Source: Corynebacterium sp. p3-SID1241 (lineage in GTDB: Bacteria > Actinomycetota > Actinomycetes > Mycobacteriales > Mycobacteriaceae). Taken from it: a stretch of DNA of 64,000 nt. The stretch lies in NCBI GenBank assembly GCA_025144025.1, contig JALXWS010000012.1, positions 1 through 64,000 on the forward strand, written 5' to 3'. A program made the position numbers and the translations under genes. How positions within the stretch are numbered: the stretch's first letter is position 1; the number at the start of each line of letters is the position of its first letter. Shown here piece after piece: positions 37,627-47,007 of the stretch. The notes under the pieces were generated by a model, which saw only the letters and a program-made list of their open reading frames with translations, ran no database searches and was not told where the DNA came from.

Positions 37627-39418
37627 CCTCGAGCAAGTCAGCAAAACTTATGGATTAAAAACACTCCTAGACGGGGTATCCCTAGGTGTGCAAAGCGGCG
37701 ATCGTATCGGCATTGTGGGTGTTAATGGCGGCGGTAAAACCACCTTGCTTGAGGTACTCACCGGCATCGAGCCGCCGGACTCCGGGCGCGTCTCCCATAC
37801 CTCGGATCTGCGCATGGCCGTGGTGACCCAGCGCTTTGACCTGCCCGATGAGCTCACCATCGCCCAAGTGATTATCGAGCCCCTCGAGCTGGAGACCTAT
37901 GAGTGGGCGTCTAACGCCAAGGTGCGCGATGTCTTGGGAGGCCTGGGCATCGTAGATTTGGGATTGGATACTCCGGTGGGCTCACTCTCCGGTGGTGAGC
38001 GGCGGCGCGTGAACTTAGCCGCCGCGCTGGTACAGGACTTGGACCTCGTAGTACTTGATGAGCCCACCAACCACCTTGATGTGGAGGGTGTGCAGTGGCT
38101 GGCAGACCACCTGCTCAAGCGCAACCTAGCCGTGGTTGTGGTCACCCACGATCGCTGGTTCCTCGATACCGTGGCCACGTGGACCTGGGAGGTCCACGAT
38201 GGCGTGGTAGATACCTACGAGGGCGGCTATAACGACTGGACCTTTGCCCGCGCCGAGCGCGCTCGCCAAGCCGATGCCATCGAACAGCGCCGCAAGAACC
38301 TCGCCCGCAAGGAGCTGGCCTGGCTGCGCCGCGGCGCGCCGGCCCGCACTTCCAAGCCCCGCTACCGAATTGAAGCTGCCGAGGCGCTGATCGCCGACGT
38401 GCCGGAGCCGCGCAACAAGGTCGAGCTCATGGCCTTTTCCAAACAGCGCCAGGGCCGTGTGGTGATTGAACTCGAGGATGCCACCGTGAAGTCCCCGGAC
38501 GGGCGCACCCTGGTGGATCACCTCACGTGGCGCCTAGCCCCCGGCGAACGTATTGGACTGGTAGGCGTCAATGGCTCCGGCAAAACCACGCTGCTGCGCA
38601 CCTTGGCCGGCGAATACGAGCTTGCGGCCGGCAAGCGCATCGAGGGCCAAACCGTGCGCCTTGGCTGGTTGCGCCAGGAGCTCGATGACTTGGATCCGGA
38701 GCGCCGGCTTATCGACGCCGTCGAGGACGTCGCCACCTATGTCCAGCTCGGTAAAAAGGAGCTTTCTGCCTCCCAGCTGGCCGAGCGTTTGGGCTTTTCC
38801 GCCAAGCGTCAGCGCACGCCGGTAGGAGATCTTTCTGGTGGCGAGCGCCGCCGCTTGCAGCTCACCCGCGTACTGATGGCCGAGCCCAATGTCCTGTTGC
38901 TGGACGAGCCTACCAACGATCTCGATATTGATACCCTGCAGGAACTGGAGTCTCTCCTGGACTCCTGGCCTGGCACCATGGTAGTTATCTCGCACGATCG
39001 CTACCTCATCGAGCGCATCGCAGATAATACCTACGCGCTTTTTGGTGATGGCAAACTCACCAACCTGCCCGGCGGCATCGATGAGTACCTGCGCAAGCGT
39101 GCCGCACTCGAGGCACATCAAAGCACCGGCGTGCTTAACCTGGGCGAGAAGAAGGCAAACAGTGCTGCATCGAAGCCAGAGAAGAAGCTTTCGTCTCAGC
39201 AAGAGCGTGAAATCACCAAGAAGATGAACGCGCTCGAGCGCAAAATGCAGAAGTTAGAAAAGGCGGCTGCGCAGATCAATGAGAAAATGGCGACCGCCGC
39301 GGAAAAGGTCGATACTCAAGCCTTAACCGAGCTGGACGCAGAACTGAAAGAAAACCGTAGCGCCTACGAAGAACTGGAGATGGAATGGCTGGAGTTGGGG
39401 GAGAAGCTCGAAGGGTAG
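37610..39418 (+). CDS. ABC-F family ATPase
   Basis: A soluble twin-ATPase protein of the translation-factor/antibiotic-protection class. The first cassette has GVNGGGKTT, LSGGERRRVNLA and VLDEPTNHLD; the second has GVNGSGKTT near residue 320, LSGGERRRLQLT and LLLDEPTNDLD. The inter-domain linker is Arg-rich (QRRKNLARKELAWLRRG), and a Lys/Glu coiled coil forms the C-terminus. No transmembrane segments are present. The subclass, housekeeping or resistance, cannot be told. The start codon is ATG 37610, although its ribosome site is better placed for a short upstream ORF. Confidence 0.93.
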   Translation: MANLINLEQVSKTYGLKTLLDGVSLGVQSGDRIGIVGVNGGGKTTLLEVLTGIEPPDSGRVSHTSDLRMAVVTQRFDLPDELTIAQVIIEPLELETYEWASNAKVRDVLGGLGIVDLGLDTPVGSLSGGERRRVNLAAALVQDLDLVVLDEPTNHLDVEGVQWLADHLLKRNLAVVVVTHDRWFLDTVATWTWEVHDGVVDTYEGGYNDWTFARAERARQADAIEQRRKNLARKELAWLRRGAPARTSKPRYRIEAAEALIADVPEPRNKVELMAFSKQRQGRVVIELEDATVKSPDGRTLVDHLTWRLAPGERIGLVGVNGSGKTTLLRTLAGEYELAAGKRIEGQTVRLGWLRQELDDLDPERRLIDAVEDVATYVQLGKKELSASQLAERLGFSAKRQRTPVGDLSGGERRRLQLTRVLMAEPNVLLLDEPTNDLDIDTLQELESLLDSWPGTMVVISHDRYLIERIADNTYALFGDGKLTNLPGGIDEYLRKRAALEAHQSTGVLNLGEKKANSAASKPEKKLSSQQEREITKKMNALERKMQKLEKAAAQINEKMATAAEKVDTQALTELDAELKENRSAYEELEMEWLELGEKLEG

Positions 39419-41118
39419 AAGCCCGCATCGCCGATATCGCCGGCCACCTCGACCTGTGGGGCATTATCGGCGCTGCTGCCCTTTTTACCTTGGGGCTTAC
39501 CCCATCCATCTTGCCACGCGACTGGCTCTACCAAGGACTCGTCTCCGGCATCGGCGCTGGGCTCGGTTATATGCTGGGCATCGCGCTCAAGCTTGTCTGG
39601 TATCGACTCGTAGTGCGCTATGCAGCTCCCAGGCATTCCTGGCTTGATGCCACTACGTGGCCACCTCGGCGCTACCGCCTTGTCTCGCGCATTGCCACCG
39701 GTGCCTTTGTGATCTGGATGGTGGGCTTTGCGATCTTTGCAGTGCGTTGGCAGCGCCAACTCGCAGCCGCCTTGTCCACACCGGCACCCACCATTGCCAG
39801 CTACGTGCTGGTGGTCCCTCTCGCCCTCGCAGTATTTTTAGCCTTTCTATTGTTCCTGCGCGTGCTGCGGTTTAGCGTGCGCTGGCTTTCTAGCCACTTT
39901 CCTCAACGCTTTCGCGCCGCCTACCGCGTTATGGGCGCGGTGATTATCGTGGCGCTAGTTGGCACCTACGCTGTGGAAAACCTCATCCCAGGCGCCATCG
40001 TTGGCGTGGGCGAGAGGATTTTTACCGCCCAAAACGCCGACCCTGATCCCGCCACCAAGCGTCCGAGCAGCGCCGAGCGCAGTGGTTCTCCGGACTCCTG
40101 TGTGGACTGGAATGGCGTGGGTCTGCAGGGATCGCGCTTCCTGTCCTCCGGCGCGCACCGCATGGAATTGGAAAAAGTTACGGGCAAGCCGGCAAAGGAA
40201 CCGATCCGCGCTTATGCTGGCTTAGGCAACCGCGACAGTAATGAAGAGCGAGCACAACTGCTTATCGACGAACTCGAGCGCACACACGCCCAAGACCGCA
40301 AGGCCCTGCTCCTTATTATGACCACCGGTACAGGCTGGGTGTCTTCTTATTCCGCTCAAGCTTTTGAGCTGCTCTACGGCGGCGATACCGCCATTGCTGC
40401 CGCCCAATACTCCGCGATGCCCTCTGCCTTACATTTCCTTTCCGGCGGTGGCCAAGTCGAGCGCGCTGGGGAAGAGTTCATTAACCCTATTGTGGACTGG
40501 TGGAACGGATTGCCGGAGGAAAAGCGTCCGAAGCTCTACTTGTACGGCGAGTCTTTGGGAACTACGGGTATTGAAGCGGCGTTTTCCGGGGTACGCGATA
40601 TCGCCAATTCCGTGGACGGAATCCTACTTACCGGCCCGCCGCACTTCAATCGCCTGCGCACCCAGTTCGTAGAAAGGCGTGACCCCGGCTCCTCCGAGAT
40701 TTCCCCCGAATACGCCGGCGGCCTTGTGGTGCGCTTTGCTAACGATGACGCGCAGGTACGCCAATGGGCAACGCTGCCGGAAGAAGAGTGGGGGCGTACC
40801 CGCATGCTCTATATCCAACACCCCTCGGATCCTGTAGCTTGGTGGTCGCCGCAGATGGCTTTCAAGGAGCCGGATTGGATGCGCGAGCGAACCCCGTACT
40901 CTGCCGAGCGCGTCATGCAATGGATGCCAATAATTTCCTCCCTCCAAGTAGCTGCCGATTTGCCCGGTGCGAAGGATGTTCCCGATGGCCACGGCCACAA
41001 CTACGGGGCGTCGGTATTAGACGGCTTTGCCGCTATTGCCGGACCAGACGTAGCAAGAACCATCGACCCCGAAGAATTGCAACGTGAATTCGCTGCACTC
41101 GACGTAGGTATTTACTAG
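39385..41118 (+). CDS. Membrane-bound alpha/beta-hydrolase family protein
   Basis: The N-terminal half holds about five hydrophobic helices (WGIIGAAALFTLGLTPSILPRDWLYQGLVSG onward), the pattern of the Abhydrolase_9 N-terminal region. The C-terminal half has a GESLG nucleophile elbow (LYLYGESLGTTGIEAAFSG, near residue 390) and a late DGHGHNYGAS segment that supplies a candidate His. It overlaps the ABC-F gene by 34 bases. The substrate is unknown; relatives in mycolic-acid bacteria are uncharacterised as far as I know. Confidence 0.82.
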   Translation: MAGVGGEARRVEARIADIAGHLDLWGIIGAAALFTLGLTPSILPRDWLYQGLVSGIGAGLGYMLGIALKLVWYRLVVRYAAPRHSWLDATTWPPRRYRLVSRIATGAFVIWMVGFAIFAVRWQRQLAAALSTPAPTIASYVLVVPLALAVFLAFLLFLRVLRFSVRWLSSHFPQRFRAAYRVMGAVIIVALVGTYAVENLIPGAIVGVGERIFTAQNADPDPATKRPSSAERSGSPDSCVDWNGVGLQGSRFLSSGAHRMELEKVTGKPAKEPIRAYAGLGNRDSNEERAQLLIDELERTHAQDRKALLLIMTTGTGWVSSYSAQAFELLYGGDTAIAAAQYSAMPSALHFLSGGGQVERAGEEFINPIVDWWNGLPEEKRPKLYLYGESLGTTGIEAAFSGVRDIANSVDGILLTGPPHFNRLRTQFVERRDPGSSEISPEYAGGLVVRFANDDAQVRQWATLPEEEWGRTRMLYIQHPSDPVAWWSPQMAFKEPDWMRERTPYSAERVMQWMPIISSLQVAADLPGAKDVPDGHGHNYGASVLDGFAAIAGPDVARTIDPEELQREFAALDVGIY

Positions 41119-41125
41119 TTACTAC

Positions 41126-42040
41126 CTAGCCAAAGATGGCGGCGATAGCTAGCATCGCGGGCAGCGACAGGAACGTGGTGAGAAATACAGTATCCCGAGC
41201 GACGGTTTCTCCCACCTCATAGGTGGCGGCATAGTTATACACATTTTGTGCTGTGGGCAAAGCCGCCAAAATCAACGCTGCATAAAGCTCCGTCCCACCA
41301 AGGCCCAACGCAGCACCCACAACGAGTGCAATCGCGGGCATGCCCACCAGTTCCAAAACGGTTGCGGTAATTGTGGGCAGGCGATCCTCTTGCAAAAGTG
41401 CATCGCCCTTGAGCGAGGCTCCAAAACTCATGAGGATCATTGGAATGGACGCACCACCGAGAATCTCCAGCGGCTGCATAGCCACATCGGGCATCTGCCA
41501 CCCCGCGGCGGAGACTATAAATCCTGCCACTGCGGCCAGCACCACAGGCGCGGTAACCCCTGAGACTACGGACCTCCGTATCGACCGTAAGCTTGTGCCC
41601 TGCGCATTGAGCCGGGCAATAATAAACGGTGAAAGCACCGCCATTTGCAGGACCAGGGCTGGGATAGCGTAGTTGGCGTCGCCGATGACGTAGGTGGCAA
41701 TAGGCAGGCCGATATTGACCGAGTTGTAATAGCTAGCCGCTGCGGCACCTGCCATAGTTTCGGCACCGCTGCGGGAAAAGAATAGGCGGCTGCACACCCA
41801 ATACAGAACCATGGTGGTTACGGAAGCTGCGGCAATTACTGCTACGACCGGCGACACAAAGGAAGAGGTATCAGACTTAGCCACACCGGAGAAAATCAGC
41901 GCCGGCGTTGCCGCTCAAAATGCCGTGCGGTTGAACTGCAGTCGCGCCTCGCCTTTGCCAATTACACCCCTGTGCGCAAGCACAAACCCCACACCGATGA
42001 CTACGAAAATGATCGCGAACCCAGTCAATACGTCCAGCAA
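41126..42040 (-). pseudogene. AEC family transporter interrupted by an in-frame TGA
   Basis: The frame from TTG 42040 encodes LLDVLTGFAIIFVVIGVGF, a typical first helix of the auxin-efflux-carrier family, then reads TGA at codon 42 (plus strand 41915-41917) between FNRTAF and AATPALIFSGV. In the family this spot normally reads through, so the TGA probably replaces a Trp codon. After it the frame continues open to the TAG at 41126 with all remaining helices. The restored length is 304 residues, normal for the family. An ATG at 41884 could start a 252-residue protein, but it would lack the first helix. Confidence 0.8.
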
Positions 42041-42211
42041 TAGTCAACAGCCTTTCGCAGCCTTTTAGAAACACATATCTGCTGTGGGGGTTATTGTCCC
42101 ATCATCGATACTGCTTTAAAGGCACAGGGACCATAACAAAGCTGTATCGAATCGGCAGGGCAGCCCAGAACCACCTTTCCCAAAGCTTAGGCCCTATGGC
42201 ACGGTAGAGAC

Positions 42212-42802
42212 ATGAAGCTTTCTCAACGTGCATCCATCGTCGCCCTGTCCACCGCTCTTGTCGTATCCGGAACTTCCAGCGTGGCTTCCGCTCAACCAGC
42301 AATGCCACCGCAGATTCAGCAGGCATCTTCGCAGGCCCAGCAGCTTTCTTTTGATTCAATTACCGCAGTGAAGGATTTTCGTCTCACCTTACCTCCGCAA
42401 GCATATGAGCTTGCGGAAAAGTTAAATATCTCGCTGCCGGAATTCCTGGCTAAGCCTGAAGGCCACGCACCTAAGGTTGCAGGAGAATTGGGTACCGCCA
42501 CCTCCACGCACCTCGAAAAAGCTGGACACCGAAAGGATGCGCGCGCGGCTGCTATTGCCCAGGAATGGGCCGATCAAGGTGCCGTCGGCAAGCTCGATTA
42601 CAAGGGCGGGGTAGCCCACGGCCTAAATCATAAGGAAGAGGGCCAAGGCTCCGTTCACCGCCTGACCGAGCAGCAAGCACAAGATCGCCTGAATTGGTTA
42701 AATCGAGACGTTCCGGTAAACCCTAGCCCTCAGCGCGGATTTGGCGTGGCAACCGCCTATGATGGCACCTACATTTATGTGGCGGAATATTTCCTCAAGT
42801 AG
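42212..42802 (+). CDS. Secreted protein with a CAP-like C-terminus
   Basis: It has a Sec signal peptide of about 27 residues (ALSTALVVSGTSSVASAQP) and a mature part of about 170 residues with no Cys. The C-terminal segment RLTEQQAQDRLNWL ... RGFGVATAYDGTYIYVAEYFLK resembles the last strands of CAP/SCP-domain proteins, but the CAP histidine motifs are not evident. The assignment is tentative. It lies alone, 171 bases from the AEC remnant; that gap shows no other feature. Confidence 0.7.
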   Translation: MKLSQRASIVALSTALVVSGTSSVASAQPAMPPQIQQASSQAQQLSFDSITAVKDFRLTLPPQAYELAEKLNISLPEFLAKPEGHAPKVAGELGTATSTHLEKAGHRKDARAAAIAQEWADQGAVGKLDYKGGVAHGLNHKEEGQGSVHRLTEQQAQDRLNWLNRDVPVNPSPQRGFGVATAYDGTYIYVAEYFLK

Positions 42803-42890
42803 TCCACGATTCACCTGCCCCGATTCCGCTGCCTTCATGGTTCCTAACTGCAACGATGCCGAAGGAACAAGGTGTCGGTAGGATCGGGGC

Positions 42891-43214
42891 ATGATTTTGA
42901 TTAACGTACAGTTCCACGTCAAGCCTGAATACGCAGAGACTTTCCTCGATGAAATCAACTGGTACACCGAGGCTTGCAACGCAGAGCCGGGTTGCATTGA
43001 TTTCAAGTGGTTCCGCGATCCGGAGGATCGCCAGCGCTTCCTGCTGCTGGAGTCCTACGCGGATGGCAAGGACGTTGAGCACGTTCAGAGCGAGCACTTC
43101 AAGCGCTCTTGCGAGGAGTTCCCGAAGTACCTCGTAGAAACCCCGGATATCATTAACGTCCACATCGATGGTCGCACCGGTTGGGATAAGATGGGCGAGT
43201 TCTCCGTAGACTAA
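42891..43214 (+). CDS. ABM-domain protein (putative quinol monooxygenase)
   Basis: A 107-residue single-domain ferredoxin-like protein of the antibiotic biosynthesis monooxygenase family. The start MILINVQFHVKPEYAETFLDEINWY, the EPGCIDFKWFRDPEDRQRFLLLESYAD core and the SEHFKRSCEEF helix are characteristic (compare YgiN). Its natural substrate is unknown. It is followed by a textbook terminator. Confidence 0.87.
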   Translation: MILINVQFHVKPEYAETFLDEINWYTEACNAEPGCIDFKWFRDPEDRQRFLLLESYADGKDVEHVQSEHFKRSCEEFPKYLVETPDIINVHIDGRTGWDKMGEFSVD

Positions 43215-43227
43215 CCCGAATTTTTAT

Positions 43228-43267
43228 AAGCTCGTCCTCCACAACATCGTGGAGGACGAGCTTTTTC
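43228..43267 (+). terminator. Rho-independent terminator after the ABM gene
   Basis: A perfect 15-pair stem (AAGCTCGTCCTCCAC, 43228-43242, with 43249-43263) and a 6-base loop are followed by TTTC. It is 13 bases past the stop. Confidence 0.93.
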
Positions 43268-43280
43268 TATGCCCGATTAT

Positions 43281-43364
43281 CTACCGGACGCAGCACACCG
43301 CCCTTCGCGCTCACGGGGGAGGCTGAAACAGATGCGTCGGTAGTTCCCAGTGAGCGCGAAGGGC
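43281..43364. repeat. Second interleaved inverted-repeat element (A-B-A'-B')
   Basis: Arm A (CTACCGGACGC, 43281-43291) pairs with A' (GCGTCGGTAG, 43334-43343) with one bulged G. Arm B (GCCCTTCGCGCTCAC, 43300-43314) pairs perfectly with B' (43350-43364). The alternation A-B-A'-B' is the same as at 30873-30940 but with unrelated sequence. It lies between convergent genes. Nothing else is seen up to the acyltransferase stop at 43420. Confidence 0.7.
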
Positions 43365-43419
43365 AGAGCGATGGAGGGGGGAGCCAAAGTGCTTGTCGAC
43401 GCCGCTTCGAGCTAATGCG

Positions 43420-46400
43420 CTATTGCGATACGCACTGCGAGGACACGGTCTTGTCGTAGTTCGAGTACTTTTTCAGGGCCTCATAGAAAGCATCCGAGTA
43501 CTCTCCGGTGCGCTCCGGCAGCGGGTGAACGCCGTCGGAATAGAGGATCGCCGGGTCTTCTTGAGCGTGTCCACACCAGTCTGCGACGTATACGTTGTCG
43601 TATTCCTTGGCGGCGTCTAGGACATCCTGTTGTGATTGGGATATCCATTCGCGGTCGCCATATGGGACAGCCATGACAACCGTATGGTCTTTGCCGATGA
43701 TGTCCAATGCTTCCTTAATCTGATCTGGGAAGGCAGGGCCGTTGGTGCCGAATCCCAAGAATACGGTGCTGCGAAGTTGCCCAGAATCTTTGAGCTGCTG
43801 CAGAACCTGAATGCCCGCAGTGTAGTGGCGGGAGACATCCGCATCGACGTAAATCTGAGGGAAGCGTTGTTTGAGGGCATCGCTAGAGGCCAGCATCACC
43901 GAGTCACCGACGGCGGTAATGTCCTTGCCCTGCGGCATGGGACGAGTCTTTTTCCCCTTCGAATCCTTGTCGCCTTTGTCCTCTACGGGTGACAGCGGGG
44001 CAGAGCTATTTGGTAGAGCAGGAGCGTTGTTGCTGCTCTGGTTTTGCTGTTGGAGCTGCTCCAATTGCTGTTCTAGCTCAGTCTTATCGTTGGAATTAAT
44101 TACGCCGTAAACTACTCCCGCAATAGAGGCGATAACGAGGAACGGAACTACTGGCCACATGGTCTTGCCAAAGCCATCACGCAACTCACTAAAACCTGGG
44201 CGGGAGGACCAGTAAGTCTTCCACGTCTTCTTGTAGCCACCGCGGCGGAAGGGGTTTTCGATGAACTGATAGGAAACCTCAGACAGAAGGAGGGAAATAG
44301 GCACAGCTACAAGGCCCAGGATCCACGACTTATCGGAGTTCTGGTTGCCTTCGAAAAGGGCCTTGAGCATCATGATGACGGGCCAATGCCAGAGATAAAG
44401 CGAAAAGGATCGCTGACCAAACCAACGCATGACCTTGGTTCTAAAGAGCGGGGTCATGGGGCCGTATTCGCGGACTACGCCCCAGACCATAAGCACGCCG
44501 AGCACGCTGGTGAGGAAGAGGCCACCACGGTAGGTGAACTCCGCGTCATCTGGCATCAGGAATAGCTGTGCGCCGTAGCCAATAAGCGCCAACGCACCGA
44601 TAACTCCGGCAATGCGGGATTCAGCTTTTCCTGCTGCGGCCCAAGAATCGGCTTTCGGGTCTGACTTGGTAGATGTCATCAGAAGCGATAGCACCGCACC
44701 GGTGAGCAAGCCGAAAGCGTGGGTATCAGTGCCGTAATACACACGCGTCGGGTCCTCGCCTGGTACAAAAATGAGCGCCATCGCTACCGCGGAGGCGATA
44801 GACAAAATACTGGAGACCAGGATAGGAAGTCGGCGCGGCTTGCCGCGAGAAATCAAGAAAACACCGGTGATAAGGAGTGGCCAAATGACGTAGAACTGCT
44901 CCTCTACGGCCAATGACCAATAGTGTGCGAAGACCTGAACTTCATTGTCCGCAAAGTATGACTGGGAGGTAGCAATCTGCGTCCAGTTATTGACAAAGAA
45001 TAGGGTGCCCAAGAATTGCTGGCGCAGGCCGACGGCTAAGTCTCCGCCGATCCACGCCACAAGCGCGGTACACATGACCAAAACTGACACCGCGGCAGGC
45101 AAGATGCGGCGGAATCGTCGCACCCAGAAATCCTTCAAGCTGATTCCACCGGAGGTTTGGAATTCACGCACCAGCAACGACGTGATGAGGAAACCTGAAA
45201 GGACGAAGAAGAGGTCCACGCCCAGGTACCCACCGGGGAGTAGGGAAGGGAAGAAGTGATACAGCACTACGGCGATGACCGCGAGGCCGCGCAGACCGTC
45301 GAGCCCCTTGACCTGGCGCAGGCGAGCATGGCGCTTCTTTTTGACTACCTTGCTTTCCGGCGGGGTGGTCAAGGCTTCGGGGTCCTTAGCCTGCTGCTGT
45401 AGCGGATACTTTGACTTAGCATCCGCCAGCGAGTCCTGTGCGGCTGGCTTCTGCACAGCCGGCTGTGGCTTAGTTTGCGGCGCCTTCTTGTCCTTTGCGG
45501 AAGCAGCACTGGCCGCGGCAGCGCCCGCCGCAGTGGACTTGCCTGCGCCTGGAGACGCCGCCTTCGACCCATTCTTAGACTGGGCCGGTTTGGGCTGTTT
45601 CGCAGGTTGAGGCTTTTCAGTCTGCGGCTTTGCTTTCGGCTTTTGGGCGGCGCGCGGTGATTCTTGTTGAGCCGGAGTAGGTGTTCCCACCTGTTGCGAC
45701 TTTCGCGCCAGTCCACGGCTGATATCAGATGGTTTTACCTGTGGACGGCGTTGTGTCTTCTTCTTTACTTTGTCCTGTGGCGCAGAGGGCTTTGCTTGCT
45801 GGCGTTGTTCCTTCGGCTGTGGTTTGTTCTGGCCCTCCTTGGGCGCTTTCACCGGTTGCTTTTTGGATTGAGCCTGATTGTCCGCTTTTGCGGCAGGCTT
45901 CTTGGGCGCTGGAGATTTTGGCTTCTTTGGTGCGGCGTTCTGGTTGGAAGCGCCAGGCTTGCGCGTAGAAACCTGAGGCTGGTTCTGCGGTTTTGCTGTG
46001 TCTGCTTGAGTAGCCTTCTGCGGGCCTGGTTTGTGAACCTTCTCTGGTTGGCGGGAATTCTTCGCCGCGGCAGCTGGCTGTGGCTGCTTTGTTTTGGCAG
46101 CGGTGGAGGCAGCTTTCGCCTGAGCAGACCGCTGCGTGGGGAGATCGGGCTTCTTCGGTGCCTTTTTCTCGCTCGGCATAGAGTCCTTCACGCTCGGCTT
46201 CGCTGCTGGCTTGGGGGAAGCGGCACGTGCAGGTGCGGCGTTGCGGGAGGATTGCGGCGAAGTTGCGCTAAAGCTTGCACCACGTCTCGGTTGTTGGACC
46301 GGTTCGTGTGGTTTACGCTGTGGTTTCTTTTCTTGTGTACGCGGTTGTGGTTGCTTTTGGGTTTGGGAGCGTGGCGGGCTTTGCGGTTTCTGCGGCTGGG

Positions 46401-46887
46401 CAGCAGAAGTCTTGCCATCGGCAGGTTTGCGCGCAGGCGATTTGGTTGCGGAAGATTGCTTTGCGGCCTTAGCTTGCTGCGATTTAGAAGAATTATCCTT
46501 GTTGGAGCGTGGTTTCACGGTGCTTGGGCGCGTGTTTTCCTTTTGCGCAGGCTTGGCGGCGGGTTGTGAACCAGCGTCCTCGGAGGCAGTAGCCGATGCA
46601 GGCTTGGTCGACGCAGACGTGGGGGCGGATGCCTGCTTTCCTCGGTCTTTAGACTGGACATCCTTGCTCGAGCGAGCCTGTGGGTTGCCTTGCGGCGTGG
46701 TGGGCTTTGCACCCGCAGTCGAATCCGTGCTGTCGGATTTTTGGGGCTCGGCATTCTTCGCAGCTGGGGTTTGAGCCGCACTAGTAGAGCCAGTTTTGGG
46801 TTGTACTGGCTGATAGATCGGCGTGCATGGTTTATCTAAACGCTCAAGCTTTTTCTTTCCCAGCAGTGAGCGCAAAAATTGCTTCAC
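43420..46887 (-). CDS. OafA/YrhL-type acyltransferase with SGNH domain and 500-residue basic tail
   Basis: Predicted membrane O-acyltransferase for an envelope glycan or lipid. Residues about 25-520 form an extreme Lys/Pro/Ala/Gln/Ser low-complexity region. The acyltransferase-3 domain (about 525-930, ten or so helices) starts GLDGLRGLAVIAVVLYHFFPSLLPGG, with the catalytic His. A C-terminal SGNH domain has AVGDSVML (Ser) and DGVHPLPERTGEYS (Asp and His). I chose the GTG at 46887, which has GGGAG 5 bases upstream and an AT-rich promoter-like stretch before it; an ATG at 46959 is in frame. The long tail is presumably cytoplasmic. Confidence 0.88.
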   Translation of the reverse strand: MKQFLRSLLGKKKLERLDKPCTPIYQPVQPKTGSTSAAQTPAAKNAEPQKSDSTDSTAGAKPTTPQGNPQARSSKDVQSKDRGKQASAPTSASTKPASATASEDAGSQPAAKPAQKENTRPSTVKPRSNKDNSSKSQQAKAAKQSSATKSPARKPADGKTSAAQPQKPQSPPRSQTQKQPQPRTQEKKPQRKPHEPVQQPRRGASFSATSPQSSRNAAPARAASPKPAAKPSVKDSMPSEKKAPKKPDLPTQRSAQAKAASTAAKTKQPQPAAAAKNSRQPEKVHKPGPQKATQADTAKPQNQPQVSTRKPGASNQNAAPKKPKSPAPKKPAAKADNQAQSKKQPVKAPKEGQNKPQPKEQRQQAKPSAPQDKVKKKTQRRPQVKPSDISRGLARKSQQVGTPTPAQQESPRAAQKPKAKPQTEKPQPAKQPKPAQSKNGSKAASPGAGKSTAAGAAAASAASAKDKKAPQTKPQPAVQKPAAQDSLADAKSKYPLQQQAKDPEALTTPPESKVVKKKRHARLRQVKGLDGLRGLAVIAVVLYHFFPSLLPGGYLGVDLFFVLSGFLITSLLVREFQTSGGISLKDFWVRRFRRILPAAVSVLVMCTALVAWIGGDLAVGLRQQFLGTLFFVNNWTQIATSQSYFADNEVQVFAHYWSLAVEEQFYVIWPLLITGVFLISRGKPRRLPILVSSILSIASAVAMALIFVPGEDPTRVYYGTDTHAFGLLTGAVLSLLMTSTKSDPKADSWAAAGKAESRIAGVIGALALIGYGAQLFLMPDDAEFTYRGGLFLTSVLGVLMVWGVVREYGPMTPLFRTKVMRWFGQRSFSLYLWHWPVIMMLKALFEGNQNSDKSWILGLVAVPISLLLSEVSYQFIENPFRRGGYKKTWKTYWSSRPGFSELRDGFGKTMWPVVPFLVIASIAGVVYGVINSNDKTELEQQLEQLQQQNQSSNNAPALPNSSAPLSPVEDKGDKDSKGKKTRPMPQGKDITAVGDSVMLASSDALKQRFPQIYVDADVSRHYTAGIQVLQQLKDSGQLRSTVFLGFGTNGPAFPDQIKEALDIIGKDHTVVMAVPYGDREWISQSQQDVLDAAKEYDNVYVADWCGHAQEDPAILYSDGVHPLPERTGEYSDAFYEALKKYSNYDKTVSSQCVSQ

Positions 46888-47007
46888 AAAAACTCCCAAA
46901 GCACTACGTATATTTACTAAACGGACTATTTTAGCCCGCGCACAAGCCTCCCTCCCCACGCGGGGGAGTAACGAGGCGGCGCGCGGGTCGGCGGCGAGAA
47001 TTCGAGT

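Noticed and set aside
41915..41917. UGA decoded as tryptophan or selenocysteine, to explain TGA in the AEC and sqdX genes
   Set aside because: TGA serves as a normal stop in mprA, rimJ and others in this window, including at overlapping gene junctions, and no selenocysteine element is visible.
45664..46569. Long plus-strand open frame (301 codons) opposite the acyltransferase
   Set aside because: It is a Leu/Arg/Cys-rich shadow of the low-complexity Lys/Pro/Ala coding region, with no ribosome site or family motif.
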